NCBI RefSeq assembly: GCF_040500525.1
Contig: NZ_CP159403.1
Span: 201,001 to 265,000, forward strand
Origin: Azospirillum formosense
GTDB taxonomy: Bacteria > Pseudomonadota > Alphaproteobacteria > Azospirillales > Azospirillaceae
Direction of reading: 5' to 3'
DNA length: 64,000 bases
In this document: positions 52,304 to 62,085 of the stretch, in pieces
How the letters are laid out: each line of letters opens with the position of its first letter
Numbering within the stretch: position 1 is the first letter of the stretch
Notes under the pieces: generated by a model
The model's database searches: none
What the model was told of the DNA's origin: nothing
What the model saw: the letters and a program-made list of their open reading frames with translations, nothing else
Made by a program: the position numbers and the translations under genes

Positions 52304-52945
52304 ATGTCTCGGATGACGACGAGTTTGCTCGGAACCCTGGCCGGCCTCGGCGTGGCGGCGGCGCTGGCCCTGCCCGCGGCGGCGGCCCCCGGCGACATCC
52401 ACACGGTGACCGGCGAGAAGGTCAACCTGCGCGCGGCCCCGTCCGACAACGCCTCGGTCCGCTCCACGGTCACTCGCGGCGACGAGGTGATCGAGCTGAA
52501 GCAGGAGGGCAACTGGATCGGCGTGCGCTCGATGCGCACCGGCGAGGAGGGCTGGGTCTTCGGCGACCTCGTGAAGCGGCAGACGCCCAGCACGCTCGGC
52601 GGCGCGTCGTCCGCGGCGTCGGACGCCGGGTTCGGACGGATCTCCTCGGGCTTCGACGGGCTGCTGGCCGGCATCAACAACCAGCTCGGCTACCGCTTCG
52701 CGGAGAAGGTGGAGCAATCGGGCAACGGCGCGCTGCGCGTCATCCCCACCCAGGAATGGCTCTACAACACCAGCCGCGAGGCCAAGATCTACGCGGCGCT
52801 GGCGCTCTACGAGATGTGGAAGAACCACAACAACGGGCGTCCGGTGAGCGTGGCTCTGGGCTCCCCCGGCTCCTCCGCCATCGCCATCGAGGATTCGGGG
52901 CGGGGGCCGGAGCTGTCGCTGCCGATGATGGGCGCTTCCAAGTAA
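52304..52945 (+). CDS. Exported SH3-domain protein
   Basis: A protein of 213 residues. Signal peptide ending near LPAAAAPGD; then a bacterial SH3 domain (VNLRAAPSDNASVRSTVTRGDEVIEL and IGVRSMRTGEEGWVFGDLV). The C-terminal half has no recognised domain. SH3_3 proteins usually bind peptidoglycan peptides. The start at 52304 has GGGAG seven bases upstream. Confidence 0.82.
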   Translation: MSRMTTSLLGTLAGLGVAAALALPAAAAPGDIHTVTGEKVNLRAAPSDNASVRSTVTRGDEVIELKQEGNWIGVRSMRTGEEGWVFGDLVKRQTPSTLGGASSAASDAGFGRISSGFDGLLAGINNQLGYRFAEKVEQSGNGALRVIPTQEWLYNTSREAKIYAALALYEMWKNHNNGRPVSVALGSPGSSAIAIEDSGRGPELSLPMMGASK

Positions 52946-53082
52946 GGGCGCCGGCGCACGGGCGCTCCGCGGCGGGGACGGCACGGGGCCGCCCCGCCGC
53001 GCCCCATTCTTGATCCGCATCAACGCCAGCCCTCCCCGCCGCTGTCCAAATGCCGCCACGGCAGGCCGAAGGGGCGGGGGCG

Positions 53083-54222
53083 ATGAAGTATGTCGATGAA
53101 TTCCGGGACGCGGAACTGGCCCGCGGCATCGCCGCCGCCATCGCGCGCGAGGCGGCGACCGGGCGGACCTTTCACCTGATGGAGTTCTGCGGCGGCCACA
53201 CCCACGCGGTGTCCCGCTACGGCATCCCCGACCTGCTGCCGGACAATGTGCGGATGATCCATGGGCCGGGCTGTCCGGTCTGCGTCCTGCCGGTGGGGCG
53301 GATCGACGACGCCATCGCCATCGCGCGCCAGCCCGGCGTGATCCTGTGCACCTACGGCGACGTGCTGCGCGTTCCGGGGTCGGGGCGGGTCAGCCTGCTG
53401 AAGGCCAAGGCCGAGGGGGCGGACGTGCGGATGGTGCTGTCCACCATGGACGCCCTGCGGATCGCCGAGGAGAACCCGGACCGCGAGGTCGTCTTCCTCG
53501 CCATCGGCTTCGAGACGACCACGCCGCCGACCGCGGTGGCCGTCCACGCCGCCCGGGCCAGGGGGCTGCGGAATTTCAGCGTCTTCTGCAACCACGTCCT
53601 GACCCCGGCGGCCATCCGGGGCATCATGGACAGCCCGGAGGTGCGGGAGATGGGCACGCTGCCGCTCGACGGCGTCGTCGGGCCGGCCCACGTCTCGGTG
53701 GTCATCGGCAGCCGCCCTTATGAGTTCGTCGCGGAGTCCTACGGCAAGCCGGTGGTGATCGCCGGGTTCGAGCCGCTGGACGTGCTCCAGGCCATCCTGA
53801 TGCTGATCCGGCAGGTCAACGAAGGGCGGGCGGCGGTGGAGAACCAGTTCACCCGCGCGGTCACTCCGGACGGCAACCGCAAGGCCCAACGGCTCGTCGC
53901 GGAGACCTTCGACGTGCGGTCCAGCTTCGAATGGCGGGGCCTCGGTGCGCTTCTCGACAGCGGCTTGCGGCTGAAGGAGGGTTTTGCCGCCTTCGACGCG
54001 GAGCGGCGCTTCGCCGTGCCGGGCCGCGCGGTGCCCGACCACAAGGGCTGCGAGTGCGGCGATATCCTGCGCGGGGTGAAGAAGCCCAGCGATTGCCGGC
54101 TGTTCGGCACCGTCTGCACGCCGGAGAACCCAATGGGCTCCTGCATGGTGTCGGCGGAGGGGGGCTGCGCCGCCCATTACACGTATGGGCGCTTCCGCGA
54201 CCACCGGTTGGCGGTGCCATAA
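53083..54222 (+). CDS. hypD: Hydrogenase maturation protein HypD (isolated)
   Basis: A protein of 379 residues. HypD signatures: CGGH at 36-39, G-P-G-C-P-V-C at 62-67, then C-E-C-G-D-I-L-R-G and a C-terminal 4Fe-4S-type cluster in FGTVCTPENPMGSCMVSAEGGC. HypD with HypC assembles the Fe(CN)2CO unit of NiFe-hydrogenases. Here no hypC, hypE, hypA/B/F or hydrogenase structural gene is adjacent on either side, which is unusual. Either the rest of the set lies elsewhere, or this copy has another role. The 137 bp before the start have no gene. Confidence 0.95.
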   Translation: MKYVDEFRDAELARGIAAAIAREAATGRTFHLMEFCGGHTHAVSRYGIPDLLPDNVRMIHGPGCPVCVLPVGRIDDAIAIARQPGVILCTYGDVLRVPGSGRVSLLKAKAEGADVRMVLSTMDALRIAEENPDREVVFLAIGFETTTPPTAVAVHAARARGLRNFSVFCNHVLTPAAIRGIMDSPEVREMGTLPLDGVVGPAHVSVVIGSRPYEFVAESYGKPVVIAGFEPLDVLQAILMLIRQVNEGRAAVENQFTRAVTPDGNRKAQRLVAETFDVRSSFEWRGLGALLDSGLRLKEGFAAFDAERRFAVPGRAVPDHKGCECGDILRGVKKPSDCRLFGTVCTPENPMGSCMVSAEGGCAAHYTYGRFRDHRLAVP

Positions 54223-54339
54223 TCAACGGTTTCAACCGCAAACCATTTGTCACGATATATTTCGTCGGGGAAGCTATTCGCCCATTGCACGGCTAACCTT
54301 TTGCGGGGGCTCGAAAGGCGCTGATAAGTTCGTTCCTGA

Positions 54340-55455
<1,116 letters not shown>

Positions 55456-55464
55456 GGGGGGACC

Positions 55465-55490
55465 GGTGCGGCGCGTCGCGGCGCCGCACC
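55465..55490 (+). terminator. Hairpin after the TRAP binding-protein gene
   Basis: A perfect 10-bp GC stem (GGTGCGGCGC/GCGCCGCACC) with a 6-base loop, 10 bp after the stop. No T-run, so a 3'-end hairpin or weak terminator. Confidence 0.5.
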
Positions 55491-55500
55491 GTCTCGGCCG

Positions 55501-55713
55501 CTACCGAGCGGCCAGCTTCTGCGACAGGCGTTGCAAATCCTGCGACGCGCGGTCCGCGATGCGCTGGGCGGCGACCAGCGTGTCCGTCAGATTGCCGACG
55601 TCCGGGGCGATCTCGCCCGCGGCGTCGGACATCTCGTCCAGGGCCTTCACCGCGGTGTCGATCAGGCGGATGACCAGCCCCGCGGGGCCGTCGGCGTTGT
55701 CGTACCCTGCCAT
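55501..55713 (-). CDS. Small helical protein, 70 residues
   Basis: MAGYDNADGPAGLVIRLIDT then a helical stretch (VKALDEMSDAAGEIAPDVGN, TLVAAQRIADRASQDLQRLSQKL). Possibly a coiled-coil. No signal peptide or recognised family. It fills the space between the TRAP protein and the ABC-F gene; protein-like composition supports it. Confidence 0.6.
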   Translation of the reverse strand: MAGYDNADGPAGLVIRLIDTAVKALDEMSDAAGEIAPDVGNLTDTLVAAQRIADRASQDLQRLSQKLAAR

Positions 55714-55834
55714 TCCAAAATCTCCATGGTTGCGCAGACCAGCCCGAACGACACGGGAACGAGTGTCCATGGAGGGGGTGGAACGCGCAAGCCGCTTGTT
55801 GCGGCGCACGCGTTCCCGCCGGGACGCGCCGGCG

Positions 55835-57454
55835 TCAGTGGATGCCCGGCGCCTCGTGCCCGGTGCTCGCCACATACTCGGTGTAGCCGCCGCCATACTG
55901 GTGGATGCCTTCCGGAGTCAGCTCCAGCACCCGGTTCGACAGGGCGGCCAGGAAATGGCGGTCGTGCGAGACGAACAGCATGGTGCCCTCGTAGGCGCCC
56001 AGCGCCGCGATCAGCATCTGCTTGGTGTCGAGGTCGAGGTGGTTGGTCGGCTCGTCCAGCACCAGGAAGTTGGGCGGGTTGAACAGCATGATCGCCATGA
56101 CCAGCCGGGCCTTCTCGCCGCCGGACAGGACGCGGCACTTCTTCTCCACATCGTCGCCGGAGAAGCCGAAGCAGCCGGCCAGAGCGCGCAGCGCTCCCTG
56201 GCTCGCCTGCGGGAAGGAGGTCTCCAGCGAGTCGAAGATGGTCTTGTCGCCGTCCAGCAAATCCATGGCGTGCTGGGAGAAATAGCCCATGCGCACGCTG
56301 CCGCCGACCGTGACGGTGCCGCTGTCCGGCTCGGTCGCGCCGGCCACCAGCTTCAGCAGCGTCGATTTGCCGGCGCCGTTGACGCCCATGACGCACCAGC
56401 GCTCCTTGCGGCGGATCGTCAGGTCCAGCCCCTCGTAGATGGTCCGGCTGCCGTAGCCCTTGTGCACGTTCTTCAGCACCGCGACGTCGTCGCCCGAGCG
56501 CGGGGCCGGCGGGAAGTCGAAGGTCACGATCTGGCGGCGCTTGGGCGGCTCGAAGCGTTCGATCTTGTCGAGCTTCTTCACCCGGCTCTGGACCTGGCTG
56601 GCGTGTGAGGCGCGGGCCTTGAAGCGCTCGATGAACTTCAGCTCCTTGGCCAGCATGGCCTGCTGGCGCTCGAACTGCGCCTCCTGCTGCTTCTCGCGCA
56701 GCGCCCGCTGGCGCTCGTAGAAGCCGTAGTCGCCGGAGTAGCTGGTCAGCGACCCGCTGTCGATCTCGATGATCTTGTTGACGATGCGGTTCATGAACTC
56801 GCGGTCGTGCGAGGTCATCAGCAGGGCGCCCTCGAAGCCCTTCAGGAAGCCTTCCAGCCAGATCAGGCTTTCGATGTCCAGGTGGTTGCTCGGCTCGTCG
56901 AGCAGCATGACCTCGGGCCGCATCAGCAGGATGCGGGCCAGCGCCACGCGCATCTTCCAGCCGCCGGACAGCTTGCCGACGTCCATGTCCATCATTTCCT
57001 GGCTGAAGCTGAGACCGGCGAGCACCTCGCGCGCCTTGCCCTCCAGCTCGTAGCCGCCCAGCTCGTCGAAGCGGGCCTGGACCTCGCCGTAGCGCTCGAT
57101 GATGGCGTCCATCTCGTCGGCGCGGTCGGGGTCGGCCATGGCGGCCTCCAGCTCGGCCAGCTCCGCGGCGACGGTGCTGACCGGGCCGGCGCCGTCCATC
57201 ACCTCGGCGACGGCGGAGCGGCCGGACATCTCGCCGACGTCCTGGTTGAAGTAGCCGATGGTCACCTGCTTCTCGATCGCCACCTGACCCGTGTCCGGCA
57301 AATCCTCGCCGGTGATCATGCGGAACAGCGTCGTCTTGCCCGCCCCGTTGGGACCGACGAGCCCGATCTTTTCACCACGGTTCAATGCCGCCGATGCTTC
57401 GAGAAAGAGGATTCGGTGACCATTCTGCTTGCTGACGTTGTCGAAGCGGATCAT
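55835..57454 (-). CDS. ABC-F family ATPase
   Basis: A protein of 539 residues with two ABC domains and no membrane helices. Domain 1: Walker A G-P-N-G-A-G-K-T, signature L-S-G-G-W, Walker B LLDEPSNHLD. Domain 2: G-V-N-G-A-G-K-S-T, L-S-G-G-E-K-A-R, LVLDEPTNHLD. The linker (YERQRALREKQQEAQFERQQ) is the P-site tRNA-interaction motif region. ABC-F proteins bind ribosomes and relieve stalling or antibiotic inhibition; the YbiT/Uup type fits best, but I cannot place it further. Confidence 0.92.
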   Translation of the reverse strand: MIRFDNVSKQNGHRILFLEASAALNRGEKIGLVGPNGAGKTTLFRMITGEDLPDTGQVAIEKQVTIGYFNQDVGEMSGRSAVAEVMDGAGPVSTVAAELAELEAAMADPDRADEMDAIIERYGEVQARFDELGGYELEGKAREVLAGLSFSQEMMDMDVGKLSGGWKMRVALARILLMRPEVMLLDEPSNHLDIESLIWLEGFLKGFEGALLMTSHDREFMNRIVNKIIEIDSGSLTSYSGDYGFYERQRALREKQQEAQFERQQAMLAKELKFIERFKARASHASQVQSRVKKLDKIERFEPPKRRQIVTFDFPPAPRSGDDVAVLKNVHKGYGSRTIYEGLDLTIRRKERWCVMGVNGAGKSTLLKLVAGATEPDSGTVTVGGSVRMGYFSQHAMDLLDGDKTIFDSLETSFPQASQGALRALAGCFGFSGDDVEKKCRVLSGGEKARLVMAIMLFNPPNFLVLDEPTNHLDLDTKQMLIAALGAYEGTMLFVSHDRHFLAALSNRVLELTPEGIHQYGGGYTEYVASTGHEAPGIH

Positions 57455-57594
57455 GTGCGGCTGCGTTCCTGCGGCGTTGTTCCCATGGCGTGGCGGGGGC
57501 TCTTATGCCACAGGATGTGCGGTGCAATGGAGTCCAGATCGGCGCCATGCGAAAATCCCCGTCCGGAAACCGATCGATGGGAAGGGCCACCGTC

Positions 57595-58323
57595 ATGACG
57601 CCGCTGCCGCTTCCGGTGACGCAGACCCCAGCCGGGCGTTCCCACCCTGTCTGGGACTACTGGCGTCCGGCCGGCGGCGGCATCGTCGAGCTGGGGACGG
57701 TGCGCGGGCTCGACGTGGCCCTGCCGGTGCATTTCCACCGCGAGGATCAGCTGACCTTCGTCCTGGCGGGGCGGCGGCGCTTCGTCATCGCGGGGGAACC
57801 GTGCGAAGCCGGTCCCGGCGAGGGGCTGCACATCCCGGCGGGCCTTCCCCATCGCTCGCTGGGCGGGGCGGACGGGGTCGTCTGCGTCAACCTCTACACG
57901 CCGCCCGGCCTGCACGCCGCGGCGGACGTGATCGCCGGGCTGGCCCGGCACTGGCGGCGGACGGGCGGACTGGGCTGGACCGACCTGACGCGGATCGCCG
58001 GGGACCATTGCCGGTCCTTGGGCACCGGGCCGGGGGCCGCACCCACGTCCACGGGGGGCGAGGCGTGGGACAGCGTCGGCGCGGCCGCCCGCCGCGCCGG
58101 GATGAGCCGCGAAGGCTATTCCCGCCGATTCCGCAAGCACCACGGCGTTCCACCGCACGCCTTCGCGCTTCAGGAGCGGCTGAACGAGGCGCGGTTGCTG
58201 CTCCGCGCCGGAGAGTCCATCGCGGCGGTCGCGGCGGACACCGGCTTCACCGACCAGAGCCATCTCGGCCGCTGCTTCCGCCGCGCCTTCGGCGTGACGC
58301 CGGGCCGCTACCGGGCCGGGTAG
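57595..58323 (+). CDS. AraC-family regulator with cupin domain
   Basis: About 242 residues. N-terminal cupin (LPVHFHREDQLTFVLAGRRRFVI, HIPAGLPHRS). C-terminal AraC helix-turn-helix pair (SVGAAARRAGMSREGYSRRF; AAVAADTGFTDQSHLGRCFRRAFG). It is divergent from the ABC-F gene and 123 bp upstream of a DUF606 transporter gene on the same strand, which it may control. In-frame ATGs at 57547 and 57577 are alternative starts. Confidence 0.85.
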   Translation: MTPLPLPVTQTPAGRSHPVWDYWRPAGGGIVELGTVRGLDVALPVHFHREDQLTFVLAGRRRFVIAGEPCEAGPGEGLHIPAGLPHRSLGGADGVVCVNLYTPPGLHAAADVIAGLARHWRRTGGLGWTDLTRIAGDHCRSLGTGPGAAPTSTGGEAWDSVGAAARRAGMSREGYSRRFRKHHGVPPHAFALQERLNEARLLLRAGESIAAVAADTGFTDQSHLGRCFRRAFGVTPGRYRAG

Positions 58324-58446
58324 GTCACATCTGTACCAGACCGCCGCCGCTCCGCCTGCTACCCATCCGCCCGAGAGCGCCGCACGGACAAGGGTCCGGC
58401 GGCGCATCCACAGGTAATCGCCCACAGGCAATCTTGGGAGCATGGC

Positions 58447-58899
58447 ATGTCCATCGCAGTGTCCGCCGTCTCGTACCTCCTGGTCATCGGCGCCGGGGTC
58501 AGCGTCGCGTTGCAGCAGGTCCTCAACGCCAACCTCAGGGCCGACCTCGGCTCGCCCTGGTGGGCGGGCTTCGTCAGCTACGTCGTCGGCATGCTGGCGA
58601 TGCTGGCGGTGGCACTCCTCGCGCCCGGCCCCCGCCTCGCCGAAGCGGTGGGCGGGGTGGGGTCGTGGGTCACCTGGACCGGCGGGCTGTTCGGCGCGCT
58701 GTTCATCGGGACGGCCATCCTGATGGTGCCCCGCCTGGGGGCGGCGACGGTGCTGGCTTTGATCGTGGTCGGCCAGATGCTCGGCTCGCTCGCCTTCGAC
58801 CATGTCGGCCTGCTCGGCCTGCCGCAGCAGCCGATCAGCCCGACCCGGCTGGCCGGTGCCGCCTCCCTGGTCCTTGGTGTCGTCCTGATCCGGCTGTAA
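58447..58899 (+). CDS. DMT superfamily transporter (DUF606/YdcZ type)
   Basis: A protein of 150 residues with five helices: IGAGVSVALQQVLNANLRAD, SYVVGMLAMLAVALLAPG, TWTGGLFGALFIGTAILMVPRLG, VLALIVVGQMLGSLAFDHVG, RLAGAASLVLGVVLIRL. This is the half-size DUF606 pattern, thought to work as a dimer. The start follows GGAGCATGGC. It follows the AraC regulator after 123 bp and converges on the oxidoreductase gene (6 bp apart). Confidence 0.88.
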   Translation: MSIAVSAVSYLLVIGAGVSVALQQVLNANLRADLGSPWWAGFVSYVVGMLAMLAVALLAPGPRLAEAVGGVGSWVTWTGGLFGALFIGTAILMVPRLGAATVLALIVVGQMLGSLAFDHVGLLGLPQQPISPTRLAGAASLVLGVVLIRL

Positions 58900-58905
58900 G
58901 CGCTC

Positions 58906-59688
58906 TCAGGCGGTGCGGTGCAGGGCGAAGCCCGACGCGCCGGGGGCTTCCAGATCGGGGCGGAGTTCAAGGCTGGGGATCGCATAGTCGCCGCCGTTCT
59001 GACGGCGGAAGGGGATCGGCGCCGTCGTCTCCAGCGTGCGCATCCGCTCCCGCAATTGCTCCGCCGCCCGCGCGAAGCCAGTCTCATCGAAGCGGTCCAC
59101 CCGGTAGGCGACGAAGGGCGGCAGAACGTCGTAGCCGGGGTAATGCAGGATGCCGTGGTTGATCGGGAACAGCAGGTCGTCGATCGGGCCGTTGATGCCG
59201 CGCGGCGCGTAATGCTCGGCCCAGCCGCCCGTCGTCACAACCAGCATGGCGCGCTTCCCGGCGAAGCGGCCCTCGCCGTAGCGGTCGCCCCAGCGGCGGT
59301 CGCTGTGCTCGCCGACGCCATAGGCGAGACCGTAGGCGTAGACGCGGTCGACCCAGCCCTTGAGGATCGCCGGCATGGTGAACCACCAGAGCGGGAACTG
59401 CAGGATCAGCGCGTCGGCCCACAGCAGCTTCTCATGCTCGGCCTTCACGTCGTCGGTCAGCGCGTCGGCGGCGAAGGCGGCGCCGGAGGCGGCGGCCACC
59501 TTCAGGCGCTCCCCCTCGCCGAGCGTGGGGAAGTCGGCGCGATCCACAGCCGCCTTCCAGTTCATGGCGTAGAGGTCGGACACCCGCACCGCGTGCCCCT
59601 GCGCCTCCAGTTCCGCGACGGCGGCATCGCGCAGGGCGGCGTTGAGGGAGCGGGGGTCGGGATGGGCGAAGACGATCAACACGTTCAT
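58906..59688 (-). CDS. NAD(P)H:quinone-oxidoreductase-type flavoprotein
   Basis: A protein of 260 residues with the flavodoxin-like fold of NQO1/MdaB: V-L-I-V-F-A-H-P-D-P-R-S-L at the start, L-I-L-Q-F-P-L-W-W-F-T-M-P-A-I-L-K-G-W-V-D-R-V at the FMN/FAD site, and V-V-T-T-G-G-W. It probably reduces quinones or drug-like substrates with NAD(P)H in the cytosol. Divergent from a LysR gene, which likely controls it. Confidence 0.88.
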   Translation of the reverse strand: MNVLIVFAHPDPRSLNAALRDAAVAELEAQGHAVRVSDLYAMNWKAAVDRADFPTLGEGERLKVAAASGAAFAADALTDDVKAEHEKLLWADALILQFPLWWFTMPAILKGWVDRVYAYGLAYGVGEHSDRRWGDRYGEGRFAGKRAMLVVTTGGWAEHYAPRGINGPIDDLLFPINHGILHYPGYDVLPPFVAYRVDRFDETGFARAAEQLRERMRTLETTAPIPFRRQNGGDYAIPSLELRPDLEAPGASGFALHRTA

Positions 59689-59784
59689 CACAGGCACCTG
59701 TTCGCTCGAAGCATGTGCGCTCCAAGCTATGCGGACGGCAATTGATCCGGTAGACAAGGTGAATGGATAGAACTCTGCCGTAAA

Positions 59785-60714
59785 ATGGATCAATCGAACG
59801 TCACGCTGGACCGCATGCGGACCTTCGTCCGCGTCGCCGAACGGGGAAGCCTGTCGGCGGTGGCGCGCGAGATGGCCATCGGCCAGTCCAGCGTCACCCG
59901 GCACATCCGCGAGCTGGAGGAGGCGTTGGGCGTCGCCCTGTTCAGCCGGACCACGCGGCGCGTCACGCTGACCACGGAGGGCGAGCGCTACTACGCCAAC
60001 GCCGTCCAGATTTTGCGCCTCGTCGAACAGGCGGGCGACGAGGCGCGCGACACCGGCCGCGCCTCGGCCGGAACGGTGCGCGTGTCCTGCACGGCGGCGC
60101 TCGGTGTCCGGCACATCAGCCGGCTGATCTTCGCCTTCCAGGACCGCCATCCGGACATTGCCGTCGATCTCCGCCTGACCGACGAGCGCGTCGACCTCGT
60201 GCGCGACGGGGTGGACATCGCCATCCGCCTCGGACCGCTCACCGACAGCTCCCTGAAGCGGCGGGCGCTCGGGCTGAGCCGGCGTGTGCTCGTCGGGTCG
60301 CCGGCCTGTCTTGAGCGGCACGGCCGGCCGACGACGCCGGCCGACCTCGCTGGGTTCGACGGAGTCCGCATGTCGAACATCGCGGGGAGCGACCGGCTGA
60401 CTCTGGAAGGGCCGAACGGCGCGTTTCACGCCGTGTCCCTGGGGGGACGGCTGCGGGTCGATCACGGGCTCGCCGCGCGGGAGGCCTACCTCGCCGGCCG
60501 CGGCATCGGCCCGGCCCATGTCTGGCTGGTGGACGACCTGCTCGCCGACGGTCGCCTGGAGGTTCTCCTGCCGGACCACGCGCCGCCCGCCGTGCCGCTC
60601 AACCTGCTGATCGTCCCGGAACGGGCCGGCATCGCGCGGGTCCGGCTGCTGGTGGAGTTCCTGGCGGAGGCGGTCGCGACCATCCCCGGGATCGAGCGGT
60701 CGCCCCGGGGATAG
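59785..60714 (+). CDS. LysR-family transcriptional regulator
   Basis: A protein of 309 residues: LysR helix-turn-helix (MRTFVRVAERGSLSAVAREM.. SSVTRHIRELEEALGVALF) and C-terminal ligand domain (GTVRVSCTAALGVRHISRL). The sequence type resembles the regulators that face quinone reductase genes (LysR of the DsdC/YhaJ-like subset). Divergent from the oxidoreductase with 96 bp between starts and convergent with benE. Confidence 0.88.
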   Translation: MDQSNVTLDRMRTFVRVAERGSLSAVAREMAIGQSSVTRHIRELEEALGVALFSRTTRRVTLTTEGERYYANAVQILRLVEQAGDEARDTGRASAGTVRVSCTAALGVRHISRLIFAFQDRHPDIAVDLRLTDERVDLVRDGVDIAIRLGPLTDSSLKRRALGLSRRVLVGSPACLERHGRPTTPADLAGFDGVRMSNIAGSDRLTLEGPNGAFHAVSLGGRLRVDHGLAAREAYLAGRGIGPAHVWLVDDLLADGRLEVLLPDHAPPAVPLNLLIVPERAGIARVRLLVEFLAEAVATIPGIERSPRG

Positions 60715-60739
60715 CCGATCAGAGGGCCTTGACGGTCGG

Positions 60740-61972
60740 TTACGTGGCCGCCCCTTCGCTCACCGCCACGTCGCGGCGCGCGCGCCGGGGCAGGCGCAGG
60801 CGTCCGTTGAGGACGAGGTGGGCGAGGAGGCCGATCAGCAGGCCCCAGAACGCTCCGCCGATGCCGAGCAGCTTGATGTTCGCGGCGGACGCCAGGAAGG
60901 TGATCAGCGCCGCCTCGCGGGACGCCGGGTTGGCCATCGCCCCGGCCAGGCTGCCGCCGATGGTCCCAAGCAGCGCCAGACCGGCGAGCGCGGTGATGAA
61001 GGTCGCGGGAAAGGCCATGAAGACGGCGGCCAGCGTCACCCCGAACACCCCGACGAGCACGTAGAAGACGCCCGCCGCGATCCCGGCGATCCACCGCTTG
61101 GACGGGTCCTCATGCGCCTCCTTGCCGGTCGCGATGGCGGCGGTGATGGCGGCGATGTTGAAGGCGTGGGAGCCGAACGGGGCCATGAGCAGCGAGCCGA
61201 GGCCGGTCACCGTCACGATGGGGTTGGCGCTGGTCGTGAAGCCGTCGTTCCGCAGGACCAGCATTCCCGGCATGTACTGGCCGGACAGCGTGATCAGGAA
61301 CAGCGGCAGCGCGACCGACAGCAGGGCGTTCAGCGAGAAGGCCGGCGCGGTGAAGACCGGGGCGGCGAACTCCAGCGACAGCCCCGACAGGTCGACGCGG
61401 CCCTGCGTCAGCAGGAAGGCGAGCCCGAGGATCAGGATGCCGACCACGGCGTAGCGGGCGGAGAACCGCTTCAGCGCGACGTAGGCGACGATCAGCAGGC
61501 CGACCAGCAGCGGATCGACGCTGGCGCCGCCGAACGCCCCGATGCCGAAGGGGAGCAGGATGCCGGCGAGAAGGCCGGAGGCGATGCCGGGCGGGATCAG
61601 CCGGATGACCTTCTCGAAGCAGCCCGACAGGCCAAGCGCGACGAAGGCTGCCGCCGAGATCATGTAGGCGCCGACCGCCTCGGCGTGGGGCGTCGTCGCC
61701 AGCGCGGTGACGAGGAACGCCGCGGCCGGGGTGGACCAGGCGGTGATGATCGGCTCGCGATGGCGCCAGCTGAGGAACAGCCCGGTCAACCCGACGCCGA
61801 TGGAGACCGACCAGACCCAGGAGGCGGTGAGGTCGGGGCCGAGGCCCGCGACCTTCGCCGCCTGGAAGACCAGGATGAAGGTGCCGCCGTAGTTGACGAT
61901 GACGGAAATCAGCCCCGCCACGACGGGGTGGGTGAGATCGTTGAGGCGGATGGGGTTCGGCTTGGGTGGCAT
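60740..61972 (-). CDS. BenE-family benzoate:H+ symporter
   Basis: A protein of 410 residues with about twelve helices. BenE signatures: ITAWSTPAAAFLV near helix 3, PPGIASGLLAGILLPFGIGA, and the conserved GSHAFNIAAITAAIATG. Members import benzoate or related aromatic acids by proton symport. No benzoate-degradation genes are present in the window. Divergent from a MocR regulator gene (113 bp), the probable controller. A longer start at 62029 is possible but adds a basic, non-membrane tail. Confidence 0.88.
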   Translation of the reverse strand: MPPKPNPIRLNDLTHPVVAGLISVIVNYGGTFILVFQAAKVAGLGPDLTASWVWSVSIGVGLTGLFLSWRHREPIITAWSTPAAAFLVTALATTPHAEAVGAYMISAAAFVALGLSGCFEKVIRLIPPGIASGLLAGILLPFGIGAFGGASVDPLLVGLLIVAYVALKRFSARYAVVGILILGLAFLLTQGRVDLSGLSLEFAAPVFTAPAFSLNALLSVALPLFLITLSGQYMPGMLVLRNDGFTTSANPIVTVTGLGSLLMAPFGSHAFNIAAITAAIATGKEAHEDPSKRWIAGIAAGVFYVLVGVFGVTLAAVFMAFPATFITALAGLALLGTIGGSLAGAMANPASREAALITFLASAANIKLLGIGGAFWGLLIGLLAHLVLNGRLRLPRRARRDVAVSEGAAT

Positions 61973-62085
61973 GGCTGCGCGGGACCTCCGGACGGTTCGA
62001 GCCGCAAGGGCGATGGGCGGCCTTGACAACTACCCGGCCAATGGCCTGATGTACCCATCCGCTTTTCCGAAGAAGGCCAGACCAT

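Noticed and set aside
49610-53059. Minus-strand open frame of about 1150 codons across ChaC, M1 peptidase and SH3 genes
   Set aside because: Spans three well-supported plus-strand genes; composition is that of an antisense shadow in GC-rich DNA.
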